Shown: piece after piece, positions 28,210 through 33,550 of the stretch
Layout: every line of letters begins with the position of its first letter
Numbering within the stretch: the first letter of the stretch is position 1
Assembly: GCA_001801865.1 (NCBI GenBank)
Contig: MGYT01000005.1
Span: 1-33,550 of the forward strand
DNA length: 33,550 nt
Origin: Gammaproteobacteria bacterium RIFCSPLOWO2_02_FULL_61_13
Lineage (GTDB): Bacteria > Pseudomonadota > Gammaproteobacteria > Eutrophobiales > Eutrophobiaceae
Direction: 5' to 3'
The notes under the pieces: model-generated
What the model was told of the DNA's origin: nothing
Seen by the model: the letters and a program-made list of their open reading frames with translations, nothing else
Database searches by the model: none
Position numbers and translations under genes: made by a program

Positions 28210-31200
28210 TCAGGCCCCGGCCGGCCTCTCTGCCGCAACACCCGGTTCGGCCTGGATGGCGCGCGGGCTGCGCGATAACAAAGTGTAGGCGGCCGGGATG
28301 ACAAACAGGGTCAACACTGATCCGAAAGCCAGTCCGCCCACGATCACCCAGCCGATCTGCTCCCGGCTCTCCGCCCCGGCGCCGGTTGCCAGCGCCAGCG
28401 GCAGCGCCCCGAGGATCATCGCGCACGTGGTCATGAGGATCGGGCGCAACCGCAGTCCCGCCGCCGCGACCACGGCCTCATATTTCGGCTTGCCGCTGCG
28501 CCGCAACTGGTTGGCAAAATCCACAATCAGAATACCGTTCTTGGTAATCAGTCCAACCAGCATCACCAGCCCGATCTGGCTGTAGACATTGAGCGTGCCG
28601 CCGGTCAGGTGCAGCGCCAACAGCGCGCCGGCCACCGCCAGCGGCACCGTCAAAAGGATGATGAACGGATCGATGAAGCTCTCGAACTGGGCCGCGAGCA
28701 CGAGATAGATGAACACCACGGCAAAGAAGAAGGTAAGCAGCAGGCTGCTGCTGGATTCGCGGAACTCCTTGGACTCGCCATCCAGCGCCGTCTTGGCTGC
28801 CGCCGGCAATTCCTCCCTTGCCGTCCGTTCCAGAAAATCCAGGGCGTCGCTCAGCGATGCGCCTGACCCCAGGTTGGCAGTGACGGTGGCGGAGCGCAGC
28901 CGGTTGAAATGATTCAGTTGCTTTGGCGCCGTGCTTTCGCGCACGCTGACGAGATTTGACAGCGGCACCAACTGATCGCCATCGCCGCGCACGTAGATGG
29001 AACTGACGTCGCGCGGCGTATTGCGCTCCTGGCCCGAGAGCTGCACGATGACGTCGTACTGCTCGCCTTCGCGCTTGAAACGCGTGACCTGGCGACCGCC
29101 CAGCAGCGTTTCCAGCGCGCGGCCCACTTCCTCGATTTCAACGCCCAGGTCCGCGGCACGGTTGCGATCCACGTCCACGCGCAACTGCGGCTTGTCCAGT
29201 TTGAGATCGGTGTCCACACTGGACAGGCCCGGGTAGCCCTTCGCCTGCTCGAGGATTTTCGCCACGTAGTCGCTTATCTCCGCGTAACTCGGCCCCTGGA
29301 TGACGAATTGCACCGGCTGGCTGCGGAAACCCTGTCCCAGGGACGGCGGGTTGATGGGAAAAGCCAGCGCACCCGGCAAAGCGAACAATTTCGGCATCAG
29401 TTCTGCGGCAATCTCCTGCTGGCTGCGATCCCGCAGGCTCCAGGGTTTCAACGACACAAAGCCGAGGGCGATGTTCACGGGGGAAGGTGACTCCATTCCC
29501 GGCGCAACCACGGTGAAGAAAACCGAGACTTCCGGGATTTGCTTCAACAAGGTATCCAGGACCCGGGCATATCGATCCGTATACTCCACACTGGCGCCCT
29601 CCGGCGTATTGATGATGGCCATCACGAAGCCCCGGTCCTCCAGTGGGGACAACTCGGCCTGCAACGTCACGAACAACTTGTAGCTGGCACCGGCCACCAC
29701 CAGCACGAGCGCGAGCACCAGCCAGCGCAGGCGCAGTGCCCCCTGCAACAGGCGCCGGTAGAAGCGCGTGAGCCACTCCAGAAAATCGCCGATGGCCGTA
29801 TACAAACGCCCGTGCCGGGGCTCATGGCGCAGCAGCCGCGAGCACATCATCGGCGTCAGGGTCAGCGCCACAAAACCCGAGATCAGCACCGCGCCCGACA
29901 CCGCCATGGCGAACTCGGTGAACAGCTTGCCGGTCGTGCCGCCCATGAAGGCGAGCGGCGCAAACACCGTGGCCAGGGTCAGGGTCATGGCCACGATGGC
30001 GAATCCGATTTCACGGCTGCCGGCCATCGCCGCCTGCATCGGGGCAATGCCCTGCTCCACGCGCCGATGCACGTTTTCCAGCATCACGATGGCATCATCC
30101 ACCACCAGCCCGATGGCCAGCACCAGTCCCAGCAGGGTCAAAACATTGACGGAAAAGTCCAGCGCGTAAATGAATATGAATGACCCGACGAGCGACACCG
30201 GGATGGTGACAAAGGGAATCAGCGTGGCCCGCAACGTGCGCAGGAACAGGAATGTCACCAGCGTCACCAGCGCCAGCGCCTCGAGCAGGGTGATGAACAC
30301 CTCGCGGATGGATTCATCGATGAATATGGAACTGTCAAAACTGTTTTGGAGTTCCATCCCTTCCGGCAGTTCGGCCCGGAACCGTTCGAGTTCCGCATGC
30401 ACGCCCCTGGCCACCGCCAGCGTGTTGGCCTTGGATTGCTTGACGACGCCAAGCCCGACCGCTGTCTCGCCGTTGACCCGCACAAACTTGCGCTCCTCCT
30501 GCGCGCCCAGTTCCGCGCGTCCCACGTCGCGCAGCCGGATCAATCGGCCGTTTACTTCGCGAACAATAAGATCGTTGAACTGCTCCGCCGTGCGCAGGTC
30601 GGTTTCGGCCAGCACGGTAAATTCCCGCTGCGTGCTCTCGATGCGGCCGCCCGGGATCTCCAGGTTACGGCTGCGCAGGGCCTGCTCCACGTCCTGCACC
30701 GTGACGCCGTGCGCCGCCAGTTTCCCCACCTCCAGCCACAGGCGCATGGCGTAGTAGCGCTCGCCACCGATATTGACGCGCGCCACACCGGGAATGGTCT
30801 GCAACCGATCCTGGATGTAGCGATCGGCATAATCGGTCAGTTCCAGCACACTATGGCGATCGCTTTTGAATGCGATCCAGATAATCGGGATCGCGTCGGC
30901 CTCCACCTTGGCAATGACGGGTTCGTCCACGTCATCCGGCAGACGCCCGCGAATGCGGGACACGCGATCACGCACGTCGGCTGCAGCGGAATCCTCGTCC
31001 CGTTCCAGCAGAAACTTTATGGTAATCTCGCTGACTTCTTCCCGGCTGACGGACTTCATGACGTCCACGCTTCCGAGGCCGGCCAGCGAGTCTTCCAGCG
31101 GGCGTGTCACCTGGCTTTCCACCACTTCCGCGGACGCCCCGTCATATACGGTGCGGACCGACACCACCGGGGCGTCAATGTCCGGGTATTCGCGCACCGG

Positions 31201-31296
31201 GAGCCGATCAAACGACAAATACCCCACCAGCACGATCATCAGGCTGACGACCGTGGCGAGGACCGGGCGGCGGATGGAGATGTCGGAGAAAACCAT
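28210..31296 (-). CDS. RND-family multidrug efflux permease (AcrB/HAE1-like)
   Basis: 1028 aa: MVFSDISIRRPVLATVVSLMIVLVGYLSFDRLPVREYPDIDAPVVSVRTVYDGASAEVVESQVTRPLEDSLAGL... Confidence 0.95.
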   Translation of the reverse strand: MVFSDISIRRPVLATVVSLMIVLVGYLSFDRLPVREYPDIDAPVVSVRTVYDGASAEVVESQVTRPLEDSLAGLGSVDVMKSVSREEVSEITIKFLLERDEDSAAADVRDRVSRIRGRLPDDVDEPVIAKVEADAIPIIWIAFKSDRHSVLELTDYADRYIQDRLQTIPGVARVNIGGERYYAMRLWLEVGKLAAHGVTVQDVEQALRSRNLEIPGGRIESTQREFTVLAETDLRTAEQFNDLIVREVNGRLIRLRDVGRAELGAQEERKFVRVNGETAVGLGVVKQSKANTLAVARGVHAELERFRAELPEGMELQNSFDSSIFIDESIREVFITLLEALALVTLVTFLFLRTLRATLIPFVTIPVSLVGSFIFIYALDFSVNVLTLLGLVLAIGLVVDDAIVMLENVHRRVEQGIAPMQAAMAGSREIGFAIVAMTLTLATVFAPLAFMGGTTGKLFTEFAMAVSGAVLISGFVALTLTPMMCSRLLRHEPRHGRLYTAIGDFLEWLTRFYRRLLQGALRLRWLVLALVLVVAGASYKLFVTLQAELSPLEDRGFVMAIINTPEGASVEYTDRYARVLDTLLKQIPEVSVFFTVVAPGMESPSPVNIALGFVSLKPWSLRDRSQQEIAAELMPKLFALPGALAFPINPPSLGQGFRSQPVQFVIQGPSYAEISDYVAKILEQAKGYPGLSSVDTDLKLDKPQLRVDVDRNRAADLGVEIEEVGRALETLLGGRQVTRFKREGEQYDVIVQLSGQERNTPRDVSSIYVRGDGDQLVPLSNLVSVRESTAPKQLNHFNRLRSATVTANLGSGASLSDALDFLERTAREELPAAAKTALDGESKEFRESSSSLLLTFFFAVVFIYLVLAAQFESFIDPFIILLTVPLAVAGALLALHLTGGTLNVYSQIGLVMLVGLITKNGILIVDFANQLRRSGKPKYEAVVAAAGLRLRPILMTTCAMILGALPLALATGAGAESREQIGWVIVGGLAFGSVLTLFVIPAAYTLLSRSPRAIQAEPGVAAERPAGA

Positions 31297-31311
31297 GCCG
31301 GCCTGCCGCTC

Positions 31312-32418
31312 TCAGCCGTCGCCAGCGGTGCGGGGCAGTTCCACCACGTCCGCGCCGTCAATCAACTTTTGCTGCCCTTCATTTACTATGGGAGCCCCGG
31401 CCTCAAGTCCGGAGGTGATCTCCACCTGTCCGGGCTTGCGCAGACCCAGTTGCACCGGCGTCAGTGACGCCTTGCCGTTCACCACGCGGTAAACAAACTG
31501 TTGTTCGCCCACCGGCACAATGGCCTCCTCCGGGACCCACAAGGCATCAGAACGCACTGCCAGCACCAGCTCCGCGTCGGCAAACATGCCCGGCCGCAAG
31601 CGTCCATCCGGATTGGCAATACGCGCGCGCAGCAGGAAACTGCGCGTGGTTTCATCGATGCGCGGATTGATGGCGTAGACCTCGCCCTGGAAGGATTCGC
31701 CCGGGAAGGCGTTGATGCGCACGTTGACCTTCTGCCCTGGTTGCAACTGCACCGCGAACCGCTCGGGCACGCTGAAGTCCACCTTGAGCACATCGATGGC
31801 CTCCAGGTTTACCAGTTCCTGGCCGGCCTCCAGGTAATTGCCGGGACTGACGCGACGCAGTCCCAGGATGCCGCTGAATGGCGCGCGCACCACAGTCTTG
31901 TCGAGCCGCGCACGCGCCAGCGCCAGTGTCGCCTGCGACTGGTCCAGTGCTGCATGGGTCTCGTCATACTCCTGCTGGCTCATGACCTTTTTGTCGCGCA
32001 GCTCCACCGCGCGGGTCATTTTCAACTTCTGTAATGAAAGCGTTGCTTCATTCTGGCGCACGATGGCGGTCCATTCCTCATCCGCGAGCCGGGCCAGCAC
32101 CCGGCCTTTTTCCACCCGCCGGCCTTCCTCGATATCCAGGCTGGCAATGCGGCCCGCGATCTCCGAACGGATCACGACAGACTCGTCGGCCAGCAACGAC
32201 CCCACGGCGCGGAAAGTATCCGTCGCCGGCGCCGTGATCACGGCGCCGATCATCACCGGCACCGGAGGGCGCGCGGCGGGGGTGGCCGCCACGGCCGGTC
32301 CCGCACCTCCCCGCAGGAAGAGAAAATAGATCGCCGCGCCAATGAGCGCGAGCCCGGCCAGCACAGCGAAGATGTTCAGTCCGGCCGGTGCGGCATCCGC
32401 TTCAGTTTTAAGACTCAT
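31312..32418 (-). CDS. RND efflux periplasmic adaptor (membrane fusion protein)
   Basis: SEIAGRIASLDIEEGRRVEKGRVLARLADEEW...APFSGILGLRRVSPGNYLEAGQELVNLEAID; directly upstream of the permease. Confidence 0.93.
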   Translation of the reverse strand: MSLKTEADAAPAGLNIFAVLAGLALIGAAIYFLFLRGGAGPAVAATPAARPPVPVMIGAVITAPATDTFRAVGSLLADESVVIRSEIAGRIASLDIEEGRRVEKGRVLARLADEEWTAIVRQNEATLSLQKLKMTRAVELRDKKVMSQQEYDETHAALDQSQATLALARARLDKTVVRAPFSGILGLRRVSPGNYLEAGQELVNLEAIDVLKVDFSVPERFAVQLQPGQKVNVRINAFPGESFQGEVYAINPRIDETTRSFLLRARIANPDGRLRPGMFADAELVLAVRSDALWVPEEAIVPVGEQQFVYRVVNGKASLTPVQLGLRKPGQVEITSGLEAGAPIVNEGQQKLIDGADVVELPRTAGDG

Positions 32419-33056
32419 GCTTTCTCCATCAATACGCCATGCAGGAATACATTGACCACCATGTTGCTGTAGTAAACCGGGTCGTTGGCAAAGCGGACGC
32501 TGGCCAGGTGCGGCAGCAGTGGCTGCGATTGAAAAAAGAACACATTGCCCGAAAGCAGCGCCAGCGCCATCACCGCCGGATCCAGGTCCGGGCGCACGTA
32601 CCCATCCTGCTGCCCGGCCCGGAAGATCGACACCAGCATGGAAAAGTTTTCCCCGAACGCCTGCTCCACCAGCGTACGCCCCCGTTCCGCGTCGCCCTGC
32701 GCCAGCTCACGCAGGATCAACCGCGTCACGCACTGGTGGCTGACTAGGTATTCAAGGTGCGCCCGCGCGAAGTGCCGGATGCGCTCAGCAAAAGGTCCGG
32801 CGCCGCGGGTCACGTCCGCCAGCAGGCTCGCCGTGTTGCCGCTGGCATGTTTCATCACCGCCAGGTACAACCCCTCCTTGCTGCCGTAGTGATGAAAGAT
32901 GTTTCCCTTGCTGACGTTCGCCCGTTCGGCAATGACGCTCAAGGGCACGGCGTCGAACCCGCGTTCCGCAAATAACTCCGTTGCAGCGCACAAAATCGCC
33001 GCAGCCCCTTCCTGGGCCGGCTCAGGCACGTTGTTAATCAGGGGGTTAGTTTCCAT
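32415..33056 (-). CDS. TetR-family transcriptional regulator
   Basis: ILCAATELFAERGFDAVPLSVIAERANVSKGNIFHHYGSKEGLYLAVM; 4-nt overlap with the adaptor gene. Confidence 0.93.
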   Translation of the reverse strand: METNPLINNVPEPAQEGAAAILCAATELFAERGFDAVPLSVIAERANVSKGNIFHHYGSKEGLYLAVMKHASGNTASLLADVTRGAGPFAERIRHFARAHLEYLVSHQCVTRLILRELAQGDAERGRTLVEQAFGENFSMLVSIFRAGQQDGYVRPDLDPAVMALALLSGNVFFFQSQPLLPHLASVRFANDPVYYSNMVVNVFLHGVLMEKA

Positions 33057-33079
33057 CTCAGGGTATTTCGGATTGCTGA

Positions 33080-33095
33080 CTGACCGTCCGGTCAG
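33080..33095. promoter_or_regulatory. TetR-type operator CTGACCG-TC-CGGTCAG
   Basis: Perfect 7+7 inverted repeat, 24 bp upstream of the TetR gene start. Confidence 0.72.
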
Positions 33096-33130
33096 GATAA
33101 CATCTGAAACAAGTACCCGGCAACCCCGGC

Positions 33131-33550
33131 TCAGGTCACGGCCAGGGCCGTGTTGAATTCCGGCAACCTCCAGGTGTCCGTTTGCATGATGTCGCGCAGT
33201 GCCTGCGCGGCATTCCAGATATCCAGGTAGCGAAGATACAGCGGTGCGAAACCAAAACGCAGGATGTCAGGCGCGCGGAAATCTCCAATGACGCCGCGGC
33301 CGATCAGCGCCCGCATGATGGGGTAGCCGTGTTGATGGGTGAGTGACACCTGGCTGCCCCGGTGTTTCGCGTCCCGGGGGCTGGCCAGCCGGAGAGCAAA
33401 CTCGCCGCAAAGATCATCCACCAGTTCGATGAACAGATCGCCCATGCGCATGGATTTTTCCCGAATGGCGGGCATCGATGCCCTGGCCGTGATGCTGATG
33501 CCGGCTTCGGCAACGGCGAGGCTCAAGATCGGCGGGGTCCCGCTCTGCAT
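33131..33550 (-). CDS. kynU: Kynureninase, C-terminal part (truncated by window edge)
   Basis: SGTPPILSLAVAEAGI...RGSQVSLTHQHGYPIMRALIGRGVIGDFRAPDILRFGFAPLYLRYLDIWNAAQAL. Confidence 0.9.
   Translation of the reverse strand: MQSGTPPILSLAVAEAGISITARASMPAIREKSMRMGDLFIELVDDLCGEFALRLASPRDAKHRGSQVSLTHQHGYPIMRALIGRGVIGDFRAPDILRFGFAPLYLRYLDIWNAAQALRDIMQTDTWRLPEFNTALAVT

Noticed and set aside
30346-31467. 373-aa plus-strand ORF antisense to the RND permease
   Set aside because: Antisense artefact; sense strand encodes a clear RND protein.
33131-33550. Functional link between kynureninase and the PrnB-like protein
   Set aside because: The two genes are about 30 kb apart with unrelated core genes between them; shared tryptophan chemistry alone is not evidence of a pathway.

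Overview
The window is a gammaproteobacterial-type chromosomal segment, mostly conserved core genes with accessory patches between them. Left end: the 3' end of an IS21-family element (istA tail, istB), then a HigBA-like toxin-antitoxin remnant whose toxin ORF appears internally deleted, a YdjM-like membrane protein, and a PrnB/DUF1864-like protein. Core, mainly minus strand: orn, nnrD-tsaE-amiC-mutL-miaA-hfq-hflX, hflK-hflC-DUF2065-hisZ-purA, and recR-ybaB-dnaX, with a 4.5S/SRP RNA gene (ffs) beside dnaX. An M48 peptidase plus small cytochrome c, CorA and an MFS transporter follow. Right end: a ShlB/FhaC-type two-partner-secretion (TpsB) gene preceded by a small, very acidic, repeat-bearing secreted protein, an AraC/GyrI-like regulator, a TetR-MFP-RND efflux operon with a clear TetR-type operator, and the C-terminal part of kynureninase. 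The strongest candidates for something undescribed are (1) the acidic repeat protein / hairpin / TpsB cassette at 24389-26867, (2) two ~135 bp MITE-like elements whose GGGTAG ends contain or abut the stop codons of hflX and tsaE, (3) the PrnB-like protein next to purA, and (4) the gutted toxin with its antitoxin and palindromic operator retained. Family assignments are by eye from protein motifs; no database searches were run.
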